Source: Phycomyces blakesleeanus NRRL 1555(-)
Lineage: Eukaryota; Mucoromycota; Mucoromycetes; Mucorales; Phycomycetaceae
Assembly (NCBI RefSeq): GCF_001638985.1
Contig: NW_017265187.1
Span: forward strand, 248,001 to 312,000
Direction of reading: 5' to 3'
Length of the DNA stretch: 64,000 nt
The notes under the pieces are model-generated. The model did no database searches. It worked only from the letters and a program-made list of their open reading frames with translations, and was not told where the DNA came from. Both the position numbers and the translations under genes were made by a program. Numbering within the stretch: position 1 is the stretch's first letter; the number at the start of each line of letters is the position of its first letter. Below are positions 1 through 11,785 of this stretch, one piece after another.

Positions 1-180
1 AAATATACCATTCATCATTCTTAAGATAATAAAACACTCTTTCAATAGCTTATTTTTTTAAAAAAATAAATAAATTCGGATTTGAAGTGCTTGTCAAAAA
101 CCTCAGAGTTATCAGCTTACATATTTCTTTAAGATCCTGCCTACATTTTGAATCATTTTTAACGTCTAAAAAACTTGTTT

Positions 181-408
181 CCCACCACCCAAAGTCCCGA
201 TCTTAACCCATTCGAAAACCTTTAGGATGTTATAAAAAGAGAACATGAAAAGTATAAGTCCGAGATCAAAAATACAAAAGATCTGGAGCACTTTATAAAG
301 AAGATTTGGAATGAATTGTCACTCGACTTTGCTCATAAATTCGTCGGAAACAAGGGAAATAGATGTCAAGAATTAATTGACGCCAAGTGTTTCTATACTC
401 ATTATTAA
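181..408 (+). pseudogene. Tc1/mariner-type transposase, 3' remnant
   Basis: Reading from base 181 gives the C-terminal signature of Tc1-like DDE transposases, SPDLNPFENL, followed by a stop (TAG) exactly where the family has tryptophan, then about 60 residues of lysine-rich tail ending in TAA at 406-408. This is the region around the third catalytic acidic residue. No catalytic N-terminal part is visible: bases 1-180 are AT-rich, with only hints of the same frame. It is therefore a dead fragment. Downstream DNA is non-coding. Confidence 0.8.
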
Positions 409-782
409 AAACAAATAAAATGCATTTTTTACTCTATATATCATGCTTTATCAATATACGAAGTTTGATAATGTTTGCATTTGTAGTTTTTGAATGAATG
501 AATGTTTATTAAATTCAATGTATGAAGATCTTGATCCCGACATTCAAAGCCTGCAAGTTTATTTAATACCAGGAAGTTTATCATCAAGCTTTTGCTTTTC
601 TTAGTTATTTCTTTCCATTATCCAGAATTTTATCAAAAAAGAATAAGCAGACGAAAATTGAGCACAACCAAGTTTAACAAAGAGGATCCAACATACCAGT
701 ATTTTGAAATTATTACTCGCAGTTCACGATTCATCATCTAAGTTCACCATCCTAAAATAATTTTTGCATTGTATTGAATTAG

Positions 783-1375
783 TGTACTTTAAATAGGGAC
801 CTTGGTGAGACGATAAGAGACATTTAGGCGCCGAGTTACCAAATATAGATTTCTAGCAAACATTTTCTGTCGGAATATCATGTCTCAAACATAGTATACA
901 TTTGGTAATCATTGCCTGTCGGAAAAGGAGTGGTACTAAGCTCACGAACAATGCTTCATATAATCAAGCTAATGAGAGATTCGTTAACTTCTATTAAATA
1001 ATAGTCATTTTTTTTGGTATTATGTTAGAACAAAAATATTCATACTAACTTTATTAAAAAAACAATGAAAAAAATAAGTGGAGAAAAATATACTGAAGGG
1101 ATGCTTATATTCTTACATGCATACGTTAAAATTACAACTATTAATATTTTCAAGCTTAATTTTTTCGTGCGTATAGCAACAAAAAAATAATACAACATGA
1201 TTGGTCTATTATGTTTTACAATGTTTGAAAAATTTCTTTCAAGTTTGACAAACTTTTGAGAAAAATTATCAAACATTCGCGTTTTTTACGCTCAGATTTC
1301 CTTATACGGATGATTTAAACTCCTCCAAATGTTTTACAAGGTTTCACCAAGGTCTCTAATAAGTAAAAGTAATAA
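783..1375. repeat. Possible degraded inverted-repeat (MITE-like) element
   Basis: Bases around 795-811 and the reverse complement of 1342-1358 match at 15 of 17 positions (core ACCTTGGTGA). Weaker similarity continues both outwards (ACTTtAaTAGgGACC type) and inwards (ACATTTgG near the GAGTT motif). The interior, about 500 bp, is AT-rich and non-coding. Target duplications are not clear. It may be an old non-autonomous DNA transposon, or chance similarity in AT-rich DNA. Confidence 0.3.
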
Positions 1376-1430
1376 ATATCTCACCTTCAATCAAGTATGC
1401 TTGACAGAATAACATTTGAAGACATCATAG

Positions 1431-1449
1431 GTCAAAGGATCCAACACCT
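1431..1449 (+). repeat. 19-bp direct repeat, copy 1
   Basis: GTCAAAGGATCCAACACCT occurs here and again at 1660-1678 without mismatch. Shorter relatives (GGATCCAACA or GAATCCAACA) lie at about 684 and 1464. The function is unknown; it could be part of a decayed repeat. Confidence 0.6.
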
Positions 1450-1659
1450 CTTAAACAGCAAGAGAATCCAACATCTCAAAGTTGCTGCGAATTTGTTAAG
1501 CTTTCTGGCAGTTCATAATTTAAGACCACTATTCATAAACAGAATTTCACAAGGCATCGGGTTAGTGTTCTTTACAAAAATAAGCATGAGTAATAAGATA
1601 TATTTTACCTTTAGTTATGTATAGTGGAGGAGGTAATATACCATTCAAAGATCTAACAA

Positions 1660-1678
1660 GTCAAAGGATCCAACACCT
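1660..1678 (+). repeat. 19-bp direct repeat, copy 2
   Basis: Exact second copy of the 19-mer at 1431-1449, 229 bp downstream. Confidence 0.6.
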
Positions 1679-2142
1679 TCAATTTAATAAATCTTATTGA
1701 TATTGTAATAAAAAAAGTTGAACGCGTATTTAAGAAAGGGTAATATTAAGATGCAAAAAAGACCAAAATGAAGAATTAATGGTGACGTCATCAATAATTG
1801 AATTTTGCGGCGTTACTGAAAACTACCAGGTTTTGGGCTGTCATTTACATATTCGCTGTCACAAAAAAACCCCTATAAAGTGGATGTTTCAATATAATTC
1901 TTTTTTTTTTTTTAAATAAAATAAAATAATTAACAAGTTGACACAAGACAACTAGAAACAAGCTAATCAATCATTCATTCCTTTGTTTCATTTTTATAGC
2001 AATTATGGTATTTTTTATATATTTTATTATTTAAAGACAAAAATAAAATGAAGTGATATGATTTATATTCATATTCAGTGAGACTTTCTCGTTTGACAAA
2101 TTGAAACAGAAACAAATGTCTGTTTTTACGTCTACTAGGCTT

Positions 2143-2530
2143 TCAGGATTGGCTGCCGGGGTGGACTCTAGATAGTGTCCCATCATAATGACACGGTATG
2201 CCCGCAATTGCTCTCTCGCCTTCTTTCGCTATATATCTCGATAAAGCCAAAACCTTCCTTTGGCCCTGATTCATTTTCCTTCTCTTCTCCACAAAGCTCT
2301 GGCTGGTTTTCTTCGACTGTCTTCCAATCCTATCATAGGCTTCCGGTGTGGAATTTGGTACCACAGTAACTGTGTCCTTCTTAGTCTGACTTGGACATTG
2401 CTCGACTCTTCACTTGCATTCGCCCTTCTCCTTCGGTCATCTCAGCTCTAATGTAGTTGCCACCAAGTCAGTGGCTGCAATACATAGAACCCAGGGCTTC
2501 ACCATCAACCAGTTGGAGTGTGCCTCTCCC
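2143..2530 (-). pseudogene. GC-rich coding-like relic, unrecognised
   Basis: A sharply delimited island of higher GC in otherwise AT-rich non-coding DNA. On the minus strand the frame ending at 2143 runs open for about 80 residues and is rich in K, R, Q and S. A second open block upstream (about 2370-2450, including MTEGEGRMQVK) is in another frame and ends in a stop. I do not recognise the protein. The broken frames and lack of introns suggest a decayed gene or a gag-like transposon fragment rather than a live gene. Confidence 0.35.
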
Positions 2531-2788
2531 TCATTCCTTTATTGTACTTTTCTTAATTTTAATCTTAATCGTTCGCTTTCAAAGGCCGCGAATTTTATAT
2601 GCGTCGGCAGTATCAATAAATACAGAATATGTATATATATATAGAAAAAGCTTAACTCAATAGAAGAAGCAGAAGCAGAAACAGAAGCAGAAAAGGATAT
2701 TCAAGTATTGCGTGTTAAATGTGTAAAGAGTCTACGTCTGCCACACCATGTCAATAGGGAGGCTTTGTTTCTAAGAATAATACCAAAG

Positions 2789-3025
2789 ATGTACTCACAA
2801 CCTCCTAATTATTCTTTTTTTTTTTTAAAAAAAATAAAAAAATACCCGATATTTGTCTTTAGCCACCATTTTGTTTTATTGATAGTTATTGCTATCGTTT
2901 CCGCTGCCCTTGCCGCTGTTGCCGCTCCCTTTAGACATACTACATATAGTGTCAATAATGGTGGTAACCAAATACAAGCTGTAATCTCACAGACTTACAG
3001 GCAACACTTTCCAAGATGTTATTAA
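2789..3025 (+). CDS. Doubtful small secreted-protein frame
   Basis: From ATG 2789 a 78-residue frame ends at TAA 3023-3025. The middle is a strong hydrophobic stretch ending in Ala-rich sequence (VSAALAAVAAP) that looks like a signal peptide with a cleavage site; about 30 polar residues follow, ending in a Cys. The T/A-rich run before it (about 2815-2850) could instead be an intron ending at the TTTAG at 2868-2872, with a different first exon. There is no homology I recognise and no neighbour that supports it. A chance frame is quite possible. Confidence 0.25.
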   Translation: MYSQPPNYSFFFLKKIKKYPIFVFSHHFVLLIVIAIVSAALAAVAAPFRHTTYSVNNGGNQIQAVISQTYRQHFPRCY

Positions 3026-3572
3026 TATATATATTTACTTGTTTATTTATTTGAGTAAAAAGAATAAGAATAGGCTGATGATGTCCAAGCTTACTCCGCT
3101 TATAGATCCCCTTAAAGAAGAAGAAGAGGAAGTAGATATGTTGATAGGCTTTGTATCAGTGTTTAGTTTCTTTTTCTTCTATCCACTCTTATCTGATGAA
3201 AGGATATACTATATGTGTGTATATATTATGGGAATATAAATACTTTTTATTCACAGTCTTTCAAGATCTATTTTTAATATTTGAGTTATGTAATGGTTTG
3301 AAGTATAATACCTTTTCTCCCTTCCTCCCTCCTTCCGTTTCTTTTGGTCTTTACCTTACAGTTCAAAACATGTCAATCAAACCTAATTTTAGGTCCTTCT
3401 ACTTTCTTTTTCAATTGATACATTCCCTTGAAAAGGAGCCTCTTTCTCAAAGTTAAAAATAAATAAATAAATGAATAAATGAATAAGAAGGATAAGAGGG
3501 AATATTGAACAAAAAAACAACGACAAGAAAAGAAGCTTTGATAATTATTGATTAACCAGGCAGTATACTTGA
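3026..3572. other. Non-coding AT-rich spacer
   Basis: Only low-complexity frames are open here. Nothing recognisable, apart from an imperfect TAAATAAATAAATGAATAAA run near 3460-3480. Confidence 0.5.
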
Positions 3573-3751
3573 TACAGTCAAAGCTCGATTTAGTAATACT
3601 TTTGGGAGAAGCCAAATTGTATTACTATTACTAAATCAAATGGATTTTTTCTTACTCCGCATATGTTTTTTAGCAATATTGCAGATTTGCTTTATGTGAC
3701 TGCGAATAAAAGTGCTGAAAAAAAATATTACTAAATCGAGCTTTGACTGTA
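3573..3751. mobile_element. MITE with perfect 24-bp terminal inverted repeats and TA target duplication
   Basis: Bases 3573-3598 and 3726-3751 are perfect reverse complements, 26 bp including the TA dinucleotide at each outer end. The element proper, 3575-3749, is 175 bp, starts CAGTCAAAGCTCGATTTAGT, and has no coding capacity. A TA duplication and a CAG-type terminus are hallmarks of Tc1/mariner-pogo elements, so it is best read as a non-autonomous element mobilised in trans. The perfect ends suggest recent activity. Confidence 0.88.
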
Positions 3752-6700
3752 CTTGATACTTGATACTTTCTATAGTGACTATGCATTATACCATAGTCAT
3801 TTATTATCATTTATACATAAAGATGTGACCAAGTTACCTGAGGGTTGTTTTGATTTAAGGCAGTGTTTGTGTATGTGTGTGTGGGTACCCAAGAGTTTAA
3901 ACATAAAAATAACAATTATCGATTACCTTTAGTGGCAATGGTGTACCAGCCTATACACTCAGGAATACACAAAATACACACAAAATGCAAAAGAAAAAAA
4001 AATAATCGCGGAAACAAGACTGCTCATCATAAGAAGACGAAGAAGAAGATACCAATATTCCTGTTCCTATTACTATTACTATTCCTATTACCGTTTATTA
4101 TTTTTATTATTATATTAAAGCCTGTCAAAAGGCCTGGGCATTACTTTTGTGTTGCATAGTAATATAAAAGCTAAATGTTCTTTGTTTGATATCTTGTTTT
4201 ATATTTAATAAAGTGTGCATTCAAAAGTATCAATATTTACTATTCAAATGGTGAACTATAAAAATGTCAAATATCTTTATTTTTTATTAAAAAAATCAAT
4301 TAAGCAATCCTAGTAATGTAGGCTTGTGTATTAGCCACAACTGACTTTGTTCATACATTGCATGCAGTGAAACCCGTTATTAATACTTGGCTAAACTTTC
4401 TATTTTATTTCAATTTTGTTTATTTTGTTAACAAGCCCGATATTTTAATAGCTATACAAATATATATATATATATATATACAAAGCAATTGTAATTGATT
4501 TATTCTTTTCTATAAAAAAAAAAGACATATTGTCAAAGGAATTTATCAAAAATGCGTACAGTAGTTGTGATATTATCATTATCATTGATGTTAGAGTAAA
4601 AGAAGTGTCAAGTGAGATGTGCTTGTATTTTTGTGTGTGTTTACAGTTTCACTAGTATTAAGTAACAAAGCTGTGATATAGGCTAGGCCAAAATAGATAC
4701 TAATAATAAGTGGGCTGTGTGTACTGCATGGACTGTGTGGAGTATGTCAAGTGTGTGGGCGGGGCTGTGTATCAAGCTTAAAGTTATATATACATATATG
4801 CACACACATAAATACTTTTTACTAGACTGTCCTCAACAGTATTGTATATGATGTTAATTGTCATCATCACTCAACGCCTCTGTATTTTATCTTACCAGTC
4901 AATCAATTAAATAGCAATCAAAAATCAAACAAGGTTTCCATAATAAATAAATAAATACAACCACCACCACCACACACAATCCCCAAGCCAAAAATACTAT
5001 TTATATGTTTAAAGCTGATTATCAAAAAAAAGGGCAATAAAGATATCTCTGCAATATCAACTCAATTCTGTGGCTCCCATGGATAATAGTTCTAATGATA
5101 ATAATAATAATAGTATGACCCTGATAAGTGCTAAAGAAAATGAAAGCCATCTATACAGCTTCAGCCCTTTGTTTTCTATTCTTACTATTCCTATTAATAT
5201 TAATATTTTTGGTATTTTTTCTTCATTGGGGCTTTAATCTGTAAATACCAAAGGACTTTATTATTTTAACCATTTTTTATATGACTTTAAAGCAAAGCAA
5301 AGCAAAGCGGTGTAAAGCGGTGTAAATCAAATCAAATCAAATCAAATCAAATTATATATATATATAAATATATAAATATGTATATTTATCACTATGTAAG
5401 CTTGTAAAACTTTTATGTATATAGACTTTGTTATATATTTTTGTTGATCTGTAAAAGGTAACTTTAAACACGATTTTCTGTCTTTAATCGGATTCTTATT
5501 TGACCAAAAAGATACCGAGCAACCCAGGGTTTTGGCTCCACTGTTCAATAGTGTACATCCCCCCTTTTTTTCTTCTTATTTTTATTTATTTATGTATGCT
5601 CTATTATAAATGAATGGTGCCACAATGCCATAAATAGAATAAAAATCGTATATTTTATTTTACTTTTTGATTTTATTTTATATGTATATATGTATATATT
5701 ATGACGGCCACATAATAATGTACGGCTGTGAACATGTATGGAATAATGCACGTATCTGTCTTATTCACACATGTATTGTGTCAATGATAGATAGTACGTC
5801 CGAATGCTTGATAGATCTATACAGATTCTTACAGCCACTTTGATCAATTCCTCTTTCTTTTTTGTTTTGCTTATAGATGTATTTATTGCCATGGTGAATA
5901 ATTGGTTCATTAAGGTTTACATCACAGAACATGTCGTTAATGTGATTAGAATACAAATTTCTCTGGTATAATAATAGTTAATTATTTTTAATTTCTATAA
6001 TTGGATCGAGAAAAATATAGAAGATCCAATACCCAGTGCTTCTTGTGGGTGTATATATTATATATATATATATCAATATAAGATACAGATAAACCAAAAT
6101 AAACATAAAAATAAAAATCATTATAAATTGATATCGTCAGAACAGACTAAATCGATTGTCTATCTGAATATGATGTACCTATAAGATAATCCAAATGACT
6201 CTCCCCCCCAAACTCTTTACTTTGATATCTTCTGCTAAACATTTTAGCCTGTAAAAGGATCAACAAAGAACCGATCTATTTTGCCTTTAGTTGCCATGGC
6301 TTTGTCTTGATTTAAAGAGAAGAAAAAAAAATGGCTTCAAATTACATAGAAACACCAATAATAATAGGTCCCCGTGTAACAACTGATTTCAGGGTCAACA
6401 ACAGTAGTGTGAACAATCAGCCTTTTTGTTTCATTTTTCATCTTGCACTGCTTCCAATTAAAAAAAAAAAAAGATATTTTCAGAATTTACTTTTTGGTTA
6501 TATAAAATATTCTTTCCTTCTTTCTTTCTCAAGCTTCCATCACACAACCGATACATAAATAAACCTGAGCGGGATATCTATACATATTATAAATATTTAC
6601 TATAAGAATTTCAAAAAGACAGACAGACATAGCAAAAAAAAAAAGCTTCTTTCGTTGTGATACACGCACATACATACATACATATAAAAGATAAAGTAAA

Positions 6701-6771
6701 ATAAAATATATATATAAAAAAAAGGGGATTTGAATAAGCAGATTAAGGAAAAACCAGAAATATCATTTAAG
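3752..6771. other. 3-kb gene-free region with microsatellites
   Basis: No gene is supported. Frames such as 3863-4159 translate low-complexity AT-rich DNA. Tandem tracts: (TA)n at about 4461-4480, and a composite pentamer/decamer array at about 5285-5351 (AAAGC units, then two GGTGTAAAGC-like units, then AAATC units). The right end is the presumed upstream region of the chitin deacetylase gene. Confidence 0.5.
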
Positions 6772-6779
6772 TATAAAAG
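6772..6779 (+). promoter_or_regulatory. TATA box candidate for chitin deacetylase
   Basis: TATAAAAG lies 122 bp upstream of the start codon at 6901. A pyrimidine-rich leader (TTCTCTCTTCTCTC) occupies about 6840-6875, consistent with a transcription start near 6800-6810. Position and consensus only. Confidence 0.5.
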
Positions 6780-6900
6780 ACACCAGAACATCGACATTCT
6801 TCAAAAAAAAAATTAATTATCCAAACACACAAAGCTTGCTCTTTCTTCCTTCTCTCTTCTCTCTTCTCCCTTCTTCTGCCTGATCTTTGCTGTTGACAGT

Positions 6901-7826
6901 ATGCGTTCAATCTCTCTTATCGCTATGGTTGGTGCCCTTTTTGCCGCCACCGCCACTGCTGCACCCCTTGAGGCTCGTGCTGCCAAGGCTACAATCTACA
7001 CTACCTGCAAAGTCCCAGGTACCTACGCCTTGACCTTTGACGACGGACCCTACCAATACACCTGGGATTTGGCAACCTCTCTTAACAAATTGGGTGTTTC
7101 TGCCACCTTTTTCATCAATGGAAACAACTGGGTGTAAGTAACATATTGCTCTTTATTTGCATAAAATGTATCGATTTATTTATTTATTATTATTATTATT
7201 ATTATTTTTTAATCTTATTTAGTAATGCTGCTACTGACAGTGTCGTCACATCTTCTGGAAAGAAGACCTACATCAATGTTATCAAGCACCTTGATGAAAT
7301 GGGCCACCAAATTGCTAGCCACACCTACTCTCACAGAGACCTTAAGGGTCTCTCTGCTGCTGTAGTCAAGAAGGAGATGACTGATGTTGAGGCCATTGTT
7401 AAAAAGGCAATTGGCAAGAAGCCCACTTACATGCGTCCTCCTTCTGGTGTCACTGATGCCACCAGTCTTCAAGCTCTTGGTGACCTTGGTTACAAGTAAG
7501 TTTTATGTTTATTAAATCTATATACATACATATATACTTATTTTTATTTATTTATTTATTTTTTCAGAGTTGTCTTGTGGGACATTGATACCAATGACTG
7601 GAAGACCCACTCTCTCACTGCCGAGAAGGCTGAATTTGCAAATGTTATGGGCAAGGAGACCGGCACCCCCAAGAAGGGCCACATCTCTCTGATGCACGAT
7701 GTTCACGAGCAGACCGTCAAGGAGCTTGTTCCCTGGGCTGTTCCTTACATCAAGTCCAAGAAGTACAAGTTTGTCACTGTTGCCGAGTGTCTCGGTTTCT
7801 CAAAAGCCAGTGCTTACAAGGCTTAA
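6901..7826 (+). CDS. Chitin deacetylase (polysaccharide deacetylase, carbohydrate esterase family 4)
   Basis: Three exons, 6901-7133, 7223-7495 and 7568-7826, join to 254 residues; both introns are GTAAGT...AG. The enzyme removes N-acetyl groups from chitin to make chitosan, a major wall polymer of mucoromycetes. All five NodB motifs are visible: TFDDGP (about residue 49, catalytic Asp and metal Asp), SHTYSH (metal His pair), MRPPSG, DTNDW, and LMHDVH near the C-terminus. Residues 1-21 form a typical signal peptide (ending ATATAAP), so it is secreted or wall-directed. No GPI signal or chitin-binding module is seen, so this is a minimal single-domain form. It is convergent with UTP13. Function is secure at family level; chitin versus another N-acetyl substrate is inferred. 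Confidence 0.93.
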
Positions 7827-8387
7827 AATTGTGATTCATACTATTATCATCTCTCTTTCCATTCCATTCCAAACATCTTTACTTTTTCTATTCTTTTGTA
7901 TTTGTATCAGCATTCAATATTCCTACTGTAAAACTATCAATAATATATCTTATCTAAATGTACTTGTTCTAAATTATAGAGTCAATAAATCAACACATTT
8001 TGAACTTCTTTTACATTTTTCTTTGTCCAATTCTGAAACACCAGGAACAACAACGAGAATAATATAAGATATGTAGACAATTAGCATGTAAATAAACAAC
8101 AAGACTTCTTCTCTTCTTTTAATTGCTCTTTTACTTATTTCTTCTTTCTTTTTCTTAAATATAGATAAGATAATAGACATACAAAGGAGGATAATGGTAA
8201 GTAAAGAAGAAAAGAAAAGAAAGAAAAAACAAAGAATGAAATTGGAGGAAATGTAAAATAGATAGAGTGTGGGTGAGTAATTGAGTGAATGTGTGAGTGA
8301 GTTGTGTAGAACAGAAATAATAAAAAGAAGAGGAAGAGGAAAGAAGAATATGTATATAAAAAAAAATAATGGCACGCTTTTTATGTT
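7827..8387. terminator. Shared 3' region between convergent genes
   Basis: 561 bp between the chitin deacetylase stop and the UTP13 stop. AT-rich, with AATAAA at about 7984 (plus strand). Frames open here are low complexity. Confidence 0.4.
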
Positions 8388-11300
8388 TTATTCCTGGGCG
8401 TGCAATGTATAATCTATGATGAACGATTGAGTGATCAAATCGTCCATGCGTTGGTAGTGGCGATCTGTGTAAGGTAATAAACCGTCGATCAGTTCTTTGG
8501 CATTTGCAATCTTGACCAGGTCGTCTGCGCTATGCAACGACAAGATAGCATGAAGAACTGTCTGGGCCACATATGAGTGTTTAGCGTTGGTGTTCCAGTC
8601 ACGGATATAGAGCAGCAGCTTTTCCAGTGGTTCGCCTGTCAGATCACCCAAGACCTTGTCTACCAAAGCCAAGCCGGTGATGCTCTCGTCACCCTCAGGC
8701 CTTGACTCAATCACCTCACGGAACATACCCAACAGGCGGAAAGGCTGTTCGAGTGACAGGGCAAGAAGAATGGCATTCAAGTAATCCTTTTTGTGCATAA
8801 AATTCTTCAACTCTTGCTCCCTTTTTTTTTTATAAATAAATAAATAAATATATCCTTGTCAGTATTTCTTGCTGTTCTTCTTCTCTTCTTGCTTATGATG
8901 TGTACATATATAAAAACTTACTTTACAATAAATTCTTCCTTTTCTCTCAGTTCATCTTCTTGTTCTTCCAATGTCACATCCTCCCAAAAGTTTACAACAG
9001 AGTCTGCACCACCAGAAGCAATGAACTTTTCGTCTTTGCGGATAGCCAGGGCCCACACCTTTTCAGTGTGATTGTCCAAGGTGCCAACACACTCGTTTGT
9101 CTTAATCGTCCACAGCTTGACCAGACCATCAGAACCAGCGGAAACAAGCTGAAGACCAGCAGTCAAGAAATCAACCCGCAAAACCGAGTTTGTGTGGCCT
9201 TCAAATGTCTATTATGTTTGTTTTACAAACACACATACACAGAACACAAATATAGAAAAATAATACATATAAAGATACGTAGATGTAGATGTAGATAGGG
9301 ATAGGGAAATTCACGTTAGTTACCAGAAGATCTCAAAAAATAACAAAGATGTATCCCAATATCTCCCCTCTTCTTCTTTCTACGTTCATGTATATATATA
9401 TATATGTGTGTGTGTATGGTTACCTTGAGACAAGTAAAGTCTTTTAGACTCCAGATCTTGACTGTCTTGTCACTCGAACTGGTAGCCAATACTTGGTCTA
9501 CAGGAGAGAACTTGGTGCACCAGACACCACGCTTGTGACCTTTGCAGACACCCACAAGTGCGCCTGTGTCGACATTCCAGATCTTGGCAGTCTTGTCTTG
9601 CGAGCCGGTCGCAAACACCTTGTCGTTTGGTGCGACTGAAATAGAGTTGATGTCTTTTTCGTGTGCTTGGTGGGTGTATAACGAACGAACAGAAGCTTCT
9701 ACTTGACCATCAGGTTTGTTCTTATCATTATCGCCAGACGCAGGGGCCAGGCCTGAGAAGTCAATGTCGCGCAAGTTCCAATACTTGATTGTGCGATCTT
9801 GACTTCCTGTGATCATAAAGTTTGTTGATTTGCGAGCAAATGCGATCGCACCCACGGATTCTGTGTGGCCTACGCACACACCAGCGCAGACGTATTTTTG
9901 GGACGTATGTTCGGCATCGACATCGATTCTCCACACTCGGGCAGTCTTGTCTTTGGAGCCTGTGACAAGGACATTTCCGTCGTTGGATCTGTCGATACAA
10001 ATGATCATGTCTTTGTGACCATATACCAGATCACAGTTCTGGGTCTCTACGTTGTACACTCGGAGCTGCTCGCTGTTGGTGGCGGCTGCCAAGTATTTCT
10101 CGTCAGATCCTAAATAGGCAATATCCACAATCTCGTCGTTGTAACCGACCACTTGCTTCACTCTCTCCAGTCCGTTTATGATAGAGTAGAACAAGATGTT
10201 TTGATCGTTGGTCACAGCTGCAAGTTCCTGAGTCTTTTTCAAATATCTATATAATATATGCAGATGTTTGTCAGCACCAAGAAAGCTAATTTCTTCTAAT
10301 AGGTTAATTAATTAAATAAATTTCACTTACACAACATCGGAAATGGCATGTTTGCTGTTGACTTCTGCTTCTTGTGCCTTTACCAATTCACCGGTATTTA
10401 AATCCCACACTCTAACAATACCTTTGTTTTTTTTTTAAAAAAATAGAATAAATAATTTGATAGATATATATATACATGTAGCCAGTATCATTTTCCAATT
10501 CTCTCTTTCATATATATATATATATATATATTACCTTTATCACCAGCTGTATAGAACAATTCACTATTGTGCCACTTGCTGTCATAAGCAGACATATCCA
10601 CATTTTTTGATACAAAACCAACAGTTTCCAAAGTCTATAATATAAATATGCATTGCATATATGTATTTTTGTTAATCTCATCTTTACACAGATACTCTCT
10701 CTTTTTTTTATATTATATATATATTTAAAATAAACTATAAGCAAAATATTACCTCGTAGATAGGGAATGTAGCCTTGAGAACCTTCTTTTTCCAGTCCCA
10801 CACATTTACAACCTTATCACGCGAACCGGAAATCAAAGTCTCTCCATCATTTGAGAAAGAGAGTCCACGAATGACACTGACATGGCTCTGCAAAACAGCG
10901 ATACACCTAAAGAGACATGAACAAATATACGCACACATAGAAAAAAAAATTGATAATTAATATAAATTTAAATGAAAAAGAATAAAACTTACTTGCGTGT
11001 CTGAAGATCCCAAATACGGACCTGACAATCATCGGCACCAGAGGCAAGGTACCACTTTCCATGGTAGTGATGGAATTTGACTGCACTGACCACACCACCG
11101 TGACCCTTGAAGTTGTGTGTGCAGAATCCACGATCGATATCCCAAACCTTGACAGTAGCGTCGGCTGAACCGGTAGCAACCAATGTCGATGATTGATCAA
11201 TGTCCATCACGATGATCGGGGCTTCGTGTGCCTTTAGGGTACGAATACATTCTCCAGTAGCCATGTCCCAGATGCGCATGTTGAGACTACGACTGGCACT

Positions 11301-11785
11301 GACGAGGTGTTTGCCATCTGGTTTGACAGCCAGAGTAGTGACAATTTCAGTATCCTAAATACAATATATATATATATATACATATATAAACATGTAAACA
11401 CAAGAGAAAAACAGATAAAAAAAACTAAAGGCTGCAGACTAGCAAAATACGTACACCTGAAAGACGGTGAAGTTTCTTTCCGGTAGCCATTTCAGTTACA
11501 TCGATATCTTCATTGATAGTTGTAATAAGAGTCGATTCGTCTTCGGTTACGTCGACCTTGCCGCCTGTGTAGATGGATTCGATAGTCTTTACAGACTTGA
11601 AGCTAATGAATAGAATTCGTAAAAGAAAATTATGTATATAAAGAGAGTATACAATCGGATGAGATTGGTTAAGAGACTGATTGATGCATTGGTGTTCTTT
11701 TCTCTCTTTCTCGGTGAATGAGTGTGAATGAGAAAATAAAAGTGTACCTCGTCTTGAGCATCAGATTCCGTGAGTTGTCTTCCAT
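8388..11785 (-). CDS. UTP13: U3 snoRNP protein UTP13 (TBL3-type WD40 protein)
   Basis: Nine exons (11785-11748, 11602-11455, 11354-10993, 10906-10753, 10634-10535, 10421-10331, 10246-9424, 9208-8922, 8820-8388) join to 811 residues; yeast Utp13 has 817. The protein is a tandem WD40 propeller (repeats such as GSADATVKVWDIDRG, GSQDKTAKIWNV and SSDKTVKIWSLKD) over about residues 60-660, then a helical C-terminal domain of about 140 residues typical of Utp13. Known role: the UTP-B module of the small-subunit processome in the nucleolus, acting in early 18S rRNA processing. The start is the first ATG (MEDNSRNLM). The first coding exon is only 38 nt. The acceptor before the last exon sits after a run of nine A with no pyrimidine tract, but it is the only one that keeps the frame. 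Confidence 0.93.

Larger units (their letters stand above)
409..2140. other. Gene-poor AT-rich stretch with short repeats
   Basis: No convincing gene. A possible inverted-repeat element (about 783-1375) and an exact 19-bp direct repeat are annotated separately. A 75-residue frame at 1397-1624 has no recognisable content and lies inside the repeated motif, so it is not called a gene. Confidence 0.5.

Noticed and set aside
3863..4159. 98-residue frame
   Set aside because: Low-complexity Lys-rich then Leu/Phe-rich translation of AT-rich DNA; no start context or homology.
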